Shown: positions 18,766 to 32,900, counted from the stretch's first letter. The stretch: 64,000 bases of DNA from Mermis nigrescens (GCA_036768485.1 JAVLUZ010000342.1:1420249-1484248); one strand, 5' to 3'. Notes: a model not told the origin generated them from the sequence alone. A program made the numbers and translations.

Positions 18766-20746
18766 ATATAGTCTATTTCAAGAAATCTTGTGCATGGAAA
18801 GTAATTTCCAGCATTGAAAGCAGGCATTTATGTAGCTATGGGGGGGGAAACTCCCCCGCTCAAAATTATGGAAGTACGAGTATTTTTAGTCCCCCAAAGG
18901 ATAAACTTGATAAGTATTGAAGCACATTCGAAAGACTGCTAGAATAGATTTTAAACTTTTTAGCTAATAATCCCAATATTTTCGGACGCTTCGCGTTGGA
19001 TTTATTGTTCTTGTGCAACTTTTGTCTTCTAAACAGCCCGAGTATCAGTATGACGCGGTGGATATGCCAAAATTTTCTGGGGCTTTGCGCAGAATAATTT
19101 ATTTTCTGTATTGTTTTTCTGTGCGACGTACTGATTCAGTATAGAACAGGTTATACTCAGAGTCAAGCTTGGACATGTTTAGAAATCATTTATAAAGTCA
19201 TTTTATACAATTTATTTTTTGAACATATATATGAAATCAAGTTTGATTTATTTTAAATTTTTAAATTTTTTTCTCTAATGTATAGAGCTCGCTGAGAAAC
19301 GTAAAAAACCATATTTTTGCCTATCTAGTAGAAGTTGTTACGATATTTGACTTCAAAATTTCAGTCCCACCTTAAATTTAGAAAGCCAGCTACGTGAAAC
19401 GGACATGCGAGCGTTGTAATTCTGGGGGTTGGAATCAATTTTTTTGTAAAGTGCCCTTGTTGAGTTCAAAAAACGATATGCGCCAAAAACACCGTTTTTG
19501 GTATTTCTGACGATTATCTTTTTCGAAGCGCCGAAAATTTGACTCTTTTGAGACAAAAGATCACTAAAATGTTCAAAACAGCACATTTTCTACGAATTAT
19601 TGGAAAATGAAAAATCGGTGGGAGAAGTAAAAAATGTTATTCGGGGAGAGTGGAAAACTAGAAATCTTCGAAGATCATTTATGGCTATGAAAGTGCTTTT
19701 CACGCAGCTTGCAGTGAAACTATTTTACTCAGTAAAGCTCTATATGTCTATCAATTTCCATGCTCAGTATCACGATTGCTGCTTCTGATTAAGCTGCTTT
19801 TGTAATCGATCAAAAACTGATCCATACACAAGGTTTCGTGAAATAGACTAAGCCTGTCTTATAGCAGGAAAATAATTACTATCGTAATCTCCACTTTTCG
19901 GCTTCGCAAACATTCAAAATAGATCTAATTTTTTCAAATTTATATAAAATAAATTGTAAATAGCTGTAAACTTATTGAAGCGCGCGAATTTTGTTGATAA
20001 ATTAAGCTTATATGTAGCTCGCGAATGTAGAGCTTTAAAGAAGTTGTTACATAGTTTAAAATAAATATTACTACGCAATTAGAATGAAAATGAACTTTGG
20101 GAAGTTGAGAAGAAATGAAGAAAATTCATTAATTATTGTCAAACACAGGCTAATCGCATGCTTTGTAATGTGATTCCCGAAGAAGAAGCTTTCTATTGTA
20201 AACTAATGTCCTACCTTTGTTATTCAACGGTTTTGATTTGTAAATTTAATGGTGGGAGAAAAATGTTTCTCATCGAACTCAATCTATTGGCATATAAAAT
20301 CGCAAAAAAACGAAAAATTAATTTGATTCTTGGGTCTTTTGGAATTTTAGGGTAAAGATACAGCCAGATCCCCACGCACATGTGCCCGCTCTCTAACCCG
20401 ATTTTAATACTATCGTTTCTATCGCTTATCTGGAACTGAGTGTACAAATTCTGCCAACTGTGTTTCTCCTTTACTCGATTCATTATACTTGCTTATTAAT
20501 TATCTTTGCGGGTGTTGCGATAATTCGTTAGTGCAACAAAGTTCATTTTTTTGTCTCGCTTCGTCTTTGCGCTCTATGCTTTATTTTGTATGCTATCAAA
20601 TTATTTTTTATTCTGTCGCGCGACTTTTGCTTGTTACTCGAGGTTCATATTTATTCACTTTTATAAATATCTATATTCTGTTTCACATAACTTCGTGCAT
20701 AAATTCTAAGAATTTTCGTTGACAGTAGGCCGAGGGTTACGAATTC
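18766..20746. other. Intergenic stretch with diffuse old repeats
   Basis: Short G-run segments and a relic ending CCAGCTACGTG near 19386-19396 suggest eroded CAGGCACGTA-type MITEs. I see no exon or RNA gene. Confidence 0.35.
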
Positions 20747-21006
20747 ATACATGGGCGTAGGGGGGGTTTGGGGGTATGCACCCCCAGAAGTTGAAATACC
20801 GCCCCAGAAATCAAAATACCCCCCCAGAATTCAAATTTTGAAAATTTTCTTCTGTTTTTTAAGCGATTTTTTGATGCCATTGGATAGTGCTCGATGAGAA
20901 ACGTCGAAAAATGGTGTTTTTTCGCCATACGACCACTTTTAAGATCATTTTTGACCTTTGAAAATTTTTACCCCCTCCCCCACAATTTCGGTGCTGCCCA
21001 CCTATG
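20747..21006 (+). mobile_element. hAT-like MITE, CATACCTGGGCG family
   Basis: The ends are CATACATGGGCG and GCCCACCTATG. The right flank is GTTACGAT and the left flank is GTTACGAATT, consistent with an 8-bp duplication plus two extra bases. Confidence 0.8.
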
Positions 21007-21977
21007 GTTACGATATTTATATATCAGATCAATGCTATAATCACAATCTGTCAACTTATTGCCGTAGATAGTTTTAAAATTAATGACTGAAGTTGTGTGA
21101 AACAGACTATAGTTTCAGTTTCAAGAAAATGGTCAACTATTTCAATGATTATAATACTTTTTCATTTTTGTTCAAAGAACAGAAAAAGATTATTGAACGA
21201 GTCACTTTTGAATCTGGAAATAATTTATAAACAACGCATGCTGTCAAGAAATCCTGACTTTCTGCACAATGATTCGTTAAGTCCGAAATATTAACGCAAA
21301 AATTTTAGCCACATCATTAGCGATGTTTCGTATAGAGTTTCGAAATATCGACTTCACCTATTTTTGCTGTATTGTTACTGAATCGATTTACATATTTTAT
21401 TAAATGTTTTATGCAAATTAATTAAAGTAAACTTTGCATTGCGGTAGTCTGGCTTAATATGCTTTCTTTAAACGTGTTCTAATTGTCATCATTTCTTGTC
21501 AAATGCAGCTTTTCAGCAGCATACATAGCTAAGCATATGTTCTGTATCGCAATGCTTTACGATTCAGAAAACCATCTGATTTTATTTTTGTAGTATGTAC
21601 ATATCTATACATTTATATGCTTGATTTTGTACGTAAATGCGAAAAGACTATTGTCTATGAAAAATTTCTGCGCCATATCGCTTATAACGTGGCTTGTAGG
21701 ATCTGACCACAAATTTTATACGTGATGATTGTTTGAAAACGGTCGTGCAGTTTATACGTACATGTAGGTATGCTAATTTCAATATTATTTACCGCTGTAG
21801 TTTTTTGTGTCTAATTCGGCGTTTATTAAAAAATAATGCGACTTTCTCGTTAAAATTAGTTTTAAGGTCGGGCTAAATGCTTCCTAATTTTTATCTGCGC
21901 TACCATATGTTTAGTCTGTTTCATGAAGCTTTGAGGTTTTTGAAAAAATTTAAAAAGACTACAAAAGTGTTTTAAAC

Positions 21978-22162
21978 CAGTGGCGGATCCAGGATTTTCC
22001 TAAGGGGGGGGCGGTACCCCTAAGGGGGGGGCGGAACCCTGACTTGGACGGAAAAATTAGTCATTTTAACCCGAAAATCGCTCAAAAATCCTCAATTTTG
22101 CGCACTATTTTGGGCCAATGGGGGGGGGGGCGGCCGCCTCCGCCCCCCTAAATCCGCCCCTG
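21978..22162. mobile_element. hAT-like MITE, CAGTGGCGGATCC family
   Basis: The inverted ends are CAGTGGCGGATCCAGG and CTAAATCCGCCCCTG. A perfect 8-bp target duplication TTTTAAAC lies at 21970-21977 and 22163-22170. The interior is rich in G runs. A fragment of the same end type occurs in reverse near 1466-1494. Confidence 0.87.
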
Positions 22163-22170
22163 TTTTAAAC

Positions 22171-23322
22171 TAATACAATTAATATGATATTCCACAGTAT
22201 GTCGACTCACTTGGAGACGCATGCCATTGTTAAGCCGCATTACTGCATCAAAAGTTTAAACCGCTTTTGTAGCCTAATTCTCGTGAAAAAAATTTCGAAG
22301 AACCGCAAAGTTAAATGAAACGGACTATAGGTATGTGCGCAGCAACCGAATTCTGGGGGCCTGGATGAGACAAAATCGTGAAAAAATAAACAAAAATTAA
22401 GTTCTGGGTTCCTCCGGATAGTCGGGCGGGGGTTCGAAAGCTACCCCTCCCCCGCGGCCTACGTCCACCTGTGGTTTTTCTTGCGGTTTTCTTTTGGAAT
22501 TTTTGTCGACGTAATCTGGACGGTAAATTATGGATTAATTCATCGGAATCGTAATACAGCGAACGTTGGTGTAGGCAATCTGAAAAGGTGCAAGCTAATA
22601 CGCAAAATAGACTATATCGGCATCATTTACAGTCTACCTTATAATATTCAGAAATTTTACGCTAGGATCTATCTATAAAAAATATACATAGAATAACTAT
22701 AGGTAGGTACCTATGTATATCAGCCCCCAGTTTGTGATTGTTCCCTAGTATTTTTACAGAATCTTCATCAATCTCGTCTTGATTTTACTTCGTTTCACGT
22801 ACAATTTTCCATTTTTTATTCTGGGCATATTTTTTTATGGGCATGGTGGGGCCTACAAAATTCAAGAAGAAAATCTACAGACCCTTATTTTTGAAAATGC
22901 GTTTTCTCCTTTATATTGATAAATTTGTCGATTACAAATGGAATTTTAAATTGAGCTAACTGTACTATACAATAATCAAAGGGACATAAGTTTTGTCAAA
23001 TTAGCAATGTATTGCAGAGATCTCATATTGTCATTGCTAAAATGTCAGGTTAGTCATGTGCTCAAATTAAAAACCAGGTAGAGATGTATGTTACAGTAGT
23101 TTTCTGATTTCTGTATTGTGCGCGCCACTTGCCAGTCGCTTTCATACAAACTAGGAAATTTTTTTATGGTAAGCTCAGCGCATTCTGCAAGAAGATAGCT
23201 ACTTTTTCGCATTATTTGAAGTTTGACTCGCATCTTTTAGTATTGGACGACATTGCTGTTGACAATGGCAGATGATAAAGTAAGAAGGCATTGGTGTAGC
23301 TGGTTCACATATGTTTTAAAAT
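22171..23322. other. Intergenic DNA without recognisable gene
   Basis: Only a G/C-run relic around 22330-22470 stands out. No exon with both splice signals and protein-like codons was found. Confidence 0.35.
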
Positions 23323-23972
23323 CAGGGTTGGCAAGGCTAGGTTTTTTGAACTTGGGTTTTTTGGGTGCAAGAAATCGTTGGGTTTTGGGTTTTTTATCCA
23401 CGGGTTAAGAATTTATTTGTAATGGAATTAAATACTGTGTATTGTCATGTCAATGTTTTTTGTATCATGGTTGTTCCTTTTACAATTGCTTGCGTTGCGA
23501 TGCACGAGGTTAAGTTGTCCATCCATTCTCATCCTCTCCTCCTTCCTGTTGCTGTTTTTCTCCTATAGTATATACTTTTCAAATGAGAAAAGCCGCCTAA
23601 TAAAGGCGATGTGGCAATGTGGCATGGATTTTTCAACTAATATGGCAAATTTTTTTGTGTTTTTTCTTGAAGCAGAGCAGAATTTATGAAGAAATTTCAA
23701 TATTATGCATTTAAAAATTGCTCTGCCTAATTTTTTATTCTGTTCACACAGCATGGATTGTGCTTGTGAATGACCAATTTTGTTGTTGAATTTTGTGTAT
23801 TAGCTGAATAAAGTTGTTGTTTGCTTGTTTTTTTTTGTCTTGTAGCTGTTGAAGTATTCTCAGCTACTATCTATAGCTCGAGCTAGAATTTTTATTAAAT
23901 AAACCCATAAAAACCCAAAAACCCAAAAACCCAAAATTCGAAATTTTCAAATCTGGGTTTTTTCCATCCCTG
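23323..23972. mobile_element. hAT-like non-autonomous element with GGGTTTTT-repeat ends
   Basis: The left end CAGGGTTGG leads into repeated GGGTTTTTTGGG. The right end is the inverse (CCCAAAAACCCAAAAACCC...CATCCCTG). The flanking octamers TTTAAAAT and ATTAAGAT agree at 6 of 8 positions. The 650-bp interior has no transposase-like frame. Confidence 0.7.
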
Positions 23973-24106
23973 ATTAAGATAGCCACGTTATAAGTACGTA
24001 TACAGCAAGTAGTATCCGGTGAAAGCTGCCACCTAACTGGTTTGATTTAATTCATGTCGAAAACAAATAAGGCATTCCTCGGATTTTTGCAGTAGATTCA
24101 TGTGAT

Positions 24107-24235
24107 TGACCAAAATGTTGGTGCCAGCGTTTAAAATAAGCCTAAGTAAATGGGACGCAACTCGCGTCGCTCGCTCCGCTCGTCGCATCCCATTACTCAG
24201 GCTTATTTTAAACGCTGGCACCAACATTTTGGTCA
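24107..24235. repeat. Near-perfect 129-bp hairpin (arms ~52 bp)
   Basis: TGACCAAAATGTTGGTGCCA at the left is mirrored at the right, and the arms include TTTAAAATAAGCCT and ATGGGA. The loop is GC-rich (ACTCGCGTCGCTCGCTCCGC). A shorter relative with GGGCTAAGCCTAAG arms lies inside 25367-25472. Confidence 0.85.
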
Positions 24236-25146
24236 GTCCATGATACTAAGCCTAAGCCGAATCAGCTGGTAAACCAACGCAAAACATTACGAATACCTTG
24301 CAATCTTTATCGAAATTAACCAGCGTTAGTCGATTGGTTGTGGTCCTGGACTTAGAGCAAGAGGTCCACGTTGCACTGCCTGTACGCCTTGGCTTTACTA
24401 ACCAAAACTCTTTTCTTTTTGCATTTATTTGACGAGTTTCGCAAATTTTTGTTTATTTACCTCTTCAATTTCATCCGATTTTTATTTTTTTTGTATGTAC
24501 CAATAACCACGTGTCATGCATTAGATCTTATAGAACGTATAACAGTGAATACTCCCATGTTGTTCTCATATGTTTCTATTTGCGTGCATATTTTACATTA
24601 TTGGGTACGTAAACTGTAATATTTAAAGTAACAGCAAATAAATATTATTATTATAACTTTCTCTCGTTTCCTTAGATGCTACCGACTGCATGCACACATA
24701 CGCGCTTTTAATATGACTATGTTAATACATACATGAACCAGCTACACGAATGCCAGTAAGAATTAATATATTCCAATTCCCGCGTTTGATCTCTTTCCAT
24801 TTATTTCTATGTGTTATTTGAAGGCATTTAAATGAAATTTTTCAAGAAAATAAAAATTGAAAGCTAAGTTGAATTGAAATCTTTTCAAAATTTATAAAGG
24901 AATTTGTCAGGATGAAACAGTTTTCGAAAATGTTTTTAGCTTGGGACGATATGTTATAATTCATTTATTGGCACTTTCTTCTATAGCATAGTAAGTAACT
25001 ATTATCAAACTAATGCCTGTATCTCGACCTAAGCGGGAGCATAGGCGTAGTCAGGATTTTCGTCAGGGTAAAATCAAAAAAATTTATCTAAAAACCCATT
25101 AAAACGGGCGGGGGTCGTTAAATAACTTGTGGGCGGAATTTACAAT

Positions 25147-25720
25147 ACTGGAAAGTAACAAATTTAAATAAAGGACATTTTCTAACTGACTTTGGGATGG
25201 GGAATTAATATATGAAAGAATAAGGTGGCGCTCGGCATTATTGACCGAGTTACAGGCTGTTGAATTTCACGTGCTTGAAGTTAGGCGAAAAAGGGAAACA
25301 TGGCGTTTGGGATACTCTTCAGTTTTCAATTTGTGGCGACAGCAATTGCTTGCGGATTCAGATTGGTGCCAGAATGGGCTAAGCCTAAGGCATAAATGCA
25401 GCGCAAATTGCTCTGCTCGCTCCACAGTTTTCGCTCCATTTATCTCAGGCTTAGCCCATGCACTGGCATCAATGTGAATGCACATAACTAAGCCCAAGCC
25501 TAAGACATTGGTTACCCCGCTCAGTCACAGTCCCCCGACGCTTCGGAGACTAATCCGAAACATTCCCAACGGCAGAGCTTACTTTTTCGCCTATACATGA
25601 ACACATGAACTTCAGCAGCCCGTAACTCGGTCAATAATGCCGACCGCCACCTAATTCTTTTAAATATAAACTCCCCATCCCAAACTCAGTTAGAAAATGA
25701 CCTTGTTGTAACTTTCTGGG
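25147..25720. mobile_element. Palindromic foldback element with ~150-bp arms
   Basis: The left arm (about 25147-25305) and right arm (about 25570-25720) are inverted copies. They share GACTTTGGGATGGGG, GGTGGCG, GGCATTATTGACCGAGTTAC and AGGCGAAAAAG. The centre has a second, nested palindrome around GGGCTAAGCCTAAG. It is non-coding. Confidence 0.8.
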
Positions 25721-26258
25721 ACTTTCCAATCCAACCTCGACTTAAGCCTAACTTGTTTCTGGGCTTTTTACACTGACGTGCACTATTTAAGCAATAGGAA
25801 ATTTTTTAAAAAATTTTTTCCGTTTTTGACGGAAAAAATGCTTGTAATACGCGCGAAGTGCTCATTTTTTGACTTTTCCTGCAATAGAACGATAGGAATC
25901 GGCGCTAAGCGCCGTTTTTTCGATTTTACATCACAGAACAGCATCATGCAAAACTATATTGCTCAGTTCTTGAGCTTGTCAAACTTTTTCCCGAGCCCCC
26001 TTCCCCTGTCTACGTCAGTGAGCGGGAGTGATACCGATCTAAGCGGAAGTGATACCGACCTAAGTGGGAGTACTACACACCCTTATAAATCTAAGCCGGA
26101 GTCTTGGAAAAATCAAGAAGTTTAAAAAATCAATAAGTGTTGCGACTATACTTTGAACAACAGCAGTTATTATTCTGTATCATTGTCCATTTATTAATGG
26201 GTAAACTTAACAAAAGCAGCTCCTGTTCAATTGTAATCTCTTTTGCAGTGCCCCGATC

Positions 26259-26746
26259 CGGGCCTGTAGCCAGGATTTTATTTAGGGGTGGGGCGGAATT
26301 TTGAAAGTCAGACCCTACCTATCTCATGAAGAAACAATTTAAAAAATAAAAAAATTTTAGTTTATTCCATACACACATTGAAAATCTATCGCCCAAATTA
26401 TCTGCACAACATCGTCCAATTCATAAACAGTCTATTAACTTTTCATATTTGTACCGAATCTTTGTACTTTGCAGATCAAACAACCAGAAAATAAGAGATT
26501 CGGCGCTAAGCGCCGATAAAAATCTATTTAAAGGCTTAAAAGATAAAAACTAAGCAGAAACGATTAAATCAGCGGAAAGCGCTGCGAAGTTTTGTGCTCA
26601 CTAGCTGAAAAGTACGCAAAAAACCTGTTTTGGCGACCTTTTAATGCACTTCGAGAATTTGTCATTTCTTTCCTTGGGGACCCTTGTGAGGAACAATAAT
26701 TTTTTTTTGATGGGCTGCCTTCTTTGCCCCCTTGGCTACGGGCCTG
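26259..26746. mobile_element. hAT-like relic with GGGCCTGTAGCCAGG ends
   Basis: The left end GGGCCTGTAGCCAGG and right end CCTTGGCTACGGGCC are inverted relatives of the GGCGTAGCCAGG family. The interior includes the palindrome CGGCGCTAAGCGCCG. No target duplication was confirmed. It lies just upstream of the first tra2 exon. Confidence 0.6.
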
Positions 26747-26833
26747 CTCCTATCATTTCTACTCTTTGCTGGTGTACTGAAAAAAGATATTTCCATCATC
26801 GTGCACTGATGATCGATTAATTTAAAGTTGCAG

Positions 26834-26981
26834 ATGAAGATGAAATGAGAATTGAGACTGAAGAAAATGGTCCCGATGAAACGGCTGAATACGAAGAAGA
26901 GGAAGTTAAAAATAATGGAGCAGTTGCTGCGAAATCGAAATCACGATCACGATCGTCTTCAAGCTCGAAATCGCGTAAAAG
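26834..26981 (+). CDS. tra2: tra2 exon 1 of those visible (acidic N-terminus and start of RS1)
   Basis: The acceptor is TTGCAG ending at 26833, and the donor GTGAGG is at 26982. The frame (two leading bases, then [12 protein letters not shown]) becomes [16 protein letters not shown]. The first in-frame ATG is 26845-26847. Confidence 0.88.
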
Positions 26982-29900
26982 GTGAGGCACCAACCAATTC
27001 GGTAGCCACTTAACATTGTGCGACATGATGTGCCATACATAGTCTTCTCGTATATTTATACCTTATTGTGCTAGTTATACAGACATGCACGTCGGAAGTT
27101 TCAGGATTTAGGTCAAACATGGACGCAATCAAATCTGGAGGATCTGGGTGGTGTAAAACTGGCTCAGATCCAGGAAAACGCTCCAAAAATTCAATTCTTG
27201 GTCTCTTGATTTCGGGGTCTATCGGTTTCTGGGGCCTAATCTAACCCCCCTCGAGCCCCCTTTTGCCTACGCCCACATGTGATCTAGACACAGAATGGAA
27301 ACATGATGTAAAATTTTTAAAACATTAAAACTGCTCTCCGAGAACAGTTGTACTTGTTGTTAACACTTAGCACCACTCTTTTTTGAAGAAAACTTCGCGA
27401 TTTTTTTGTACAATGAAAAATCGGTCAAAAACTCCCTGTACTTTGTGTTCAAAGTTGTACAAAGATTTTAAAAATCTCTGTACGAGCTTTAAAATTTTTG
27501 TCTCTTACAAAAAACGGTGCTAAGCGCAACATTATTTTACCTGTTCTCCAGATGTTCACGATGTCTAGTCTACATAAGTACTTTGGAGCTCGTGATGACC
27601 TAGAATTTTGTTTTTAAGAACTTTATTATGAAACGGATAATATTCTATTATGTCGAAGTAGCCAAATATTGGGATTAATTATTGCCCTAATTACGACTTA
27701 AAAGCTGTGTTCAACCGCTGAGAGAAATATTGGAAGAGGAACATGAGCGCTAAAAATGTTAAAATATTTTAATTTTCTGTTTAGTGCTTATGTCATTATG
27801 CATAATGCCCAAAATTTAGTTTTAAAAGCAAGGACATGCATGCGCACGGTCAAAAGTTCTTGGAGGGGGTTAAACCGACTTTGCTTGAGTGGGGTGTGGG
27901 GGCGGTTTGAATTAGAGCTGTGCCGGGGCCGCCTTTTTTGCCGGGGCCGAGGCCGGGCCTGGCCGGGGCCAATAATAGCGTGCTTTACCATACTCATAGT
28001 ACGACCCTGCCCTACCCCTTATATGTACCTATGCATATATTCTTGTTTGTAGATATGCACGTCAAGCGTTAATATTTGCTCGGATTACAAGATGTAACAG
28101 AACATGGGCATCGGGGGATCCAGACCCCCAGAATTCTTATTCTCCCCCCAAAAATCCGCTAGACCCCCAGAAATTGATTTTCAGAATTTTTTGTTTTTCT
28201 GCGATTTTTGATGCTAATGGATAGCTCATTGAGAGACGCGAGAAAACGGTGTTTTTTTCGCTCTACCATATATTATCAGGCCCTTTTTGACTTTGAAAAA
28301 TGTTGGACCCCCTAGAATTTTTGAGCTGCCCATGTATGGATTTAACTCCTCTGACTTGGATGCGTTTTTCAATGTGCTTTACTTTGCACTTTTTTAGGCT
28401 TATTATTCTATTTGTTCTGATAGACGTAGCTGTCTGCTACCAAGCAAGCTGGAAATGCTCGTCTATATGAATTGCAATCTAAAATATGTCAATTTTGATT
28501 ATTAACTAGAAATTTGCACCAATCTGACATAGTGAAATAAAGATTTGAATTAGCAAGATCTGTGGTTTGCTTGAAATTGAGTTTGAAGGTAAATCTGCCC
28601 AAAACATTATCAATTTTCTACATTATAATCAACTCTAACATTGGCCCCGGCTCCCGGTGCCGGGACCAGCCTGGCCCCGGGCCGGGGCCTAGGCCCCAGC
28701 GCCGGGGCCGGGGCCTGGCCCCGGCACAGCTCTAGTTTGAATGTATGCTTATTTTTGCTATTTAATGTTAAATTATGATACTTACTGCGCTGTAACTTAT
28801 TAACGATGTTTTGTGGATAAATTTGCATGGGAACTAATAATAATAAGGACGATGGAATGACCTGTAACATCAATGTACATACACAAAATAATGGAAGAAA
28901 TGAATGAACTGAACATTCTACCGCATGAAAAACAAGTACCTGTTTGTACTTGAAATCATTTTGTTAGACGCTGTTTGACGCTTTTTCATGGTTTGAGCAA
29001 CAGGTTTGGTCCCAGAACGGCCTGACAAAGGTATGCCTTTCAAGAGTCCTGATAGGGGATATCCCCTTACCCCCAGCAGGCCTGTATCCAGGATTCGGTC
29101 AAGTGGGGGGCGGCCCATACATAAATTGGTATACATCTCGGAAAATTCGTCGGGATAGCTCACAAAAACTTTATTTTTCGTTGTTTTTCGACATGCTCTA
29201 TCCATTAAGATGACAAATTTGAAGTTTTTTCGAGAAAAATGTTTTTCTTATTGAAAAGGCTGTAGAAAATGCCATTTTTGGTTGCCCGTAAATCAAAATT
29301 GATGAAAAAGACTTCACATTCAACGCGTAGCGCCGAAAATACAAAGGTTTTACGACAAACACATTCGGTTTTTACATCTTCCCGTGCTTTATCTTACCTT
29401 TCAAATTTTTTCTCCTGTCAAGGGGGGCGGCTGCCCTCGCCCCCTCAAATGCGGCCCTGCCCCCAGTGCATACGTGCGCAGCGAGATAATTCTGGGGGGT
29501 GGTCAGGATGGGTAAAATTGCCAAAAATGTTACTAAAAATAGAATTTTGGGGGTCTATAGTAATCTGTAGGTACAAACCAGTGATCGACCGGGCTCAAAA
29601 AATACCGGGCCCGGGGCTTTGCTGCCGGGCTTGGTACCGGGCCCGGGCTTATATACTAGCAACATGCCTTGCTTCCAATATAATGTTATGCATAAGATAC
29701 ATATTTAGACCGATTTTGCATTTGTTATTTGTCAGACGCAAGGCTTACTGCTGTATCAAGAAGATTTTTGAATTCTAAGCTCTGTTAATTATTCAATCTT
29801 TCTAAAAATAAATTAAGTACATAGTTAGCAAGGATTTTGGTAGCATTATTCAAGCAAGAACAAAGTTTTTAATACAATAGCGCGCAATCCCATTATTAAA

Positions 29901-32900
29901 ATGCACGTGCAACTAAACACGGTTTGAAAAAGCACAAGGTATCATGTAGATATTTAAAGGAAATTGAGCATTAAATTTATGCATTCAGACATAAAAGCGA
30001 CTATGATATGGTCGGATAGAAGATACGCTGTTTGGATTTTAGAACTCAAACTATAGCGTACATTGACGTCTATTGAAATTGTGTGGTGTATAGGATAGCA
30101 CACGTATTGAAGCCATAGGCATAGCCAGGGGATATTTGGGGCATATGCCCCCCCCCGAAATTTTTTCAGAAATTTTGTTGATTTTTTGAGTGTAATAATT
30201 GTGTCCAGAAAATTGAGTTCAAAAAGGCAAAAACGTCAAAAAATTTTCCGGCGCTTCGTGCCGAGTCTTTATTTTATTTATTGTTATATAGATCCAATGA
30301 GTTCAAAAGCTTAAATTAGCTAAAATAATTGATCAATTCACATCACTTTAGTGATTTATTGCTCTATTTGTTCGTTGAATGAAACTGCGCATGCTTGTTG
30401 AGCATAACAGTAAATGTGCGAAAATGATTGTGTACTAGTTTGTCTATTCTTTGCTTTGTTTGTCTTTCTTTTCAAGAACAGGACACATAATCATATTTTA
30501 AATGAAAGGAATGGCCAAATTTTCTTATGTTTTTGCGCATTTTCTGTTTTCTGAATTATATCTTGTTAATAAGAAGGCCACAAATGGGCCTGAAAACGAT
30601 AAGAACAAAATTGTCATTGATACATCTTTAATGGATTTAAATAGAATCACAGGCTAACAAATTCATAAGAAATACGGACAACAGCTGAAATAGTAAACGT
30701 CTAAAATATTAAAGATAATTATTTGAGGCCCGGTGGTTTTCAGCCGGGCCCGGGCCCGGGCCTGCTATGACCGGCCGGGCCCGGGTACCCGGTCGATCAC
30801 TGGTACAAACCCCTAAACCTCCCCGCACGCCCTTGTGTGCCTCAGTGTACATGTGTGAGTAAGAATAACATGAAGCTTTTCCATCGATTCAATAAACCAG
30901 TGTTGCGTTATTTCTCTTTGTTAAGATGCAGCATTAATTTGAAAGATTGAATCAGCAAAAGTATATCAGCTGCTGAAGCCAGCACTGAAAAGGCCCAAAA
31001 TTCGAGCATAGAATTCTCCTCGTATTGATACATTTCTGTATTTTTTATTATCAGAGCAGAGACTCAGAACTCGGATGAAGTAAACCTACTACTAGTGATT
31101 GAAATACGCAGTTTATGGAATGCGTTACTAAAGCACATTATATCACTAAAATATGTCATGTTACTAAAGCACATTATATCACTGAAATATGTCATTGTAC
31201 GAACTGTACAAAGACCGGATAGCTACCATACCTGAACGTTGGGGGGTTGGGGGTATTCACCCCCCTAGAAAGGAAAATACTCCCCCAGAAACCAAAATAC
31301 CCCCCCCCAAGAATTCAATTTCTGAAATTTTTTAGTTTTTTTCTCAATTTTTTTGATGCCACTGGATAGTGCTCGATGAGAAACGTTGAAAAATGGTGTT
31401 ACCATACCACTTATTTTAAGGCCATTTTTTGTCCTTTGAAAAATTCTTGCACTCCCGTCTCCCCAGAGCTTAGGTGCCGCCCACCTATGGTCGCTACTGT
31501 CCTTGTATAGAAATCTTAAGTGTTCGAAATGTCAATTTTTTGTAGGGGCTGCGTTGTATCTATTGTGTTTATGCACCGAATAATTTCATTTAGTTATTCT
31601 AAATTTAAAATTTTGAGACGATAATTTGTTTTTTCCGGATAATTTATTTTTTTCAGATCCAGGTCGCGTCGTGGTTCGCTCAAGAAGCGACATCGACGCA
31701 AGCACAGTCGCTCGCCTAAGTCGCGCAGTCGCAGTCGGTCGCGAAAACGTTCGCGTCGTCGAAAATCGCGCAGTAGCAGCTCAAGCAGATCGCGCAGGTT
31801 CGCTCATTCCTTATATTTTGACTTTTCTTCACTTGTAGTACGTTGAGAGAGTGAAAAATGCGGAAAATAGTTTGGTACTCATTAAAACCTGTGACAGCCA
31901 TACATGTATGTGACAGGGGGTTTGGGGGATCCTTTTGGACGTCCCCCTATCCCCCAAACTCTGAAAATTTTTGACCCATATTTTTGGTGTGAACTTGCAT
32001 TTTTTGGCCATTTTCAGGTGTTTTTTTGTCATTTTTGCTGAAGCTTGGATTCATTCCCTTTAAAAAATTGCCAGGACCCCCAACGCAAAATGTTTAGCCG
32101 TTGTTTTCGAGGGGGATAGCCGGTCATTCTCGTGAAAATGAACAAATTTTAATTCGTACTCAAACATGGCTAAAATGCGAATTACTGCCAAACATGAAGA
32201 GGAGTGATCATTTCGGCCTTCTAGGGATGGGGAACGATCAATTTTGGGAGGGGAATCCCCACCCTCTTGTTACATATACGCATATGCTGTATTCATTAGA
32301 CCGTGTTTCAATTTAGTTATCGTAATAAATCAGCTCGTATCGCCACCTATGCACACATTGTGGATTTAGCAGTCTTGAATTTTGATTGAAAGTTGACTGC
32401 ATACCTGGGCGTGGGGGTGGGGTTATGCACCCCTTAGAAACCAAAATTCTCCCAGAATTTAATTTTTGAAATTTTTTTTGTTTTATTTGCAATCTTTTGA
32501 TGCTGTTGAAAAATGGTATTTTTTCGCCATACCTTCATTTTTAAGGCCACTTTTTGACTTTGAAAATTCTTGCACCCCAGAATTTTGGTGACGCCCACCT
32601 ATATGTCTTCATACAGCCCTTTTCTTACTCATTCCTCTAATTTTTCAATTTTGAATTTTTGCATAAAATGTCTTGACTTTTTGCGAGTGATCTCATTTGA
32701 ATTAGGGGTCATTCCATATCAGTTCAACCAAGGTCCCCAGTCGACCATCTCCAATTTTGATGAAATTCGGCACCAATGTAGCCCATGACCCCTAACTGAT
32801 TGGGGTAAAATATGAGACCCTAATGTGCCTTGGTTCTTGAGTTAGAGCTGCTTACACGAAGGGCCCCTGCTCAAAAAATGCATGTGCGTGTTAGAAAGTG

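Noticed and set aside
29269..29778. 169-codon frame on the plus strand
   Set aside because: It runs across the ends of two different transposons; composition and boundaries follow the repeats.
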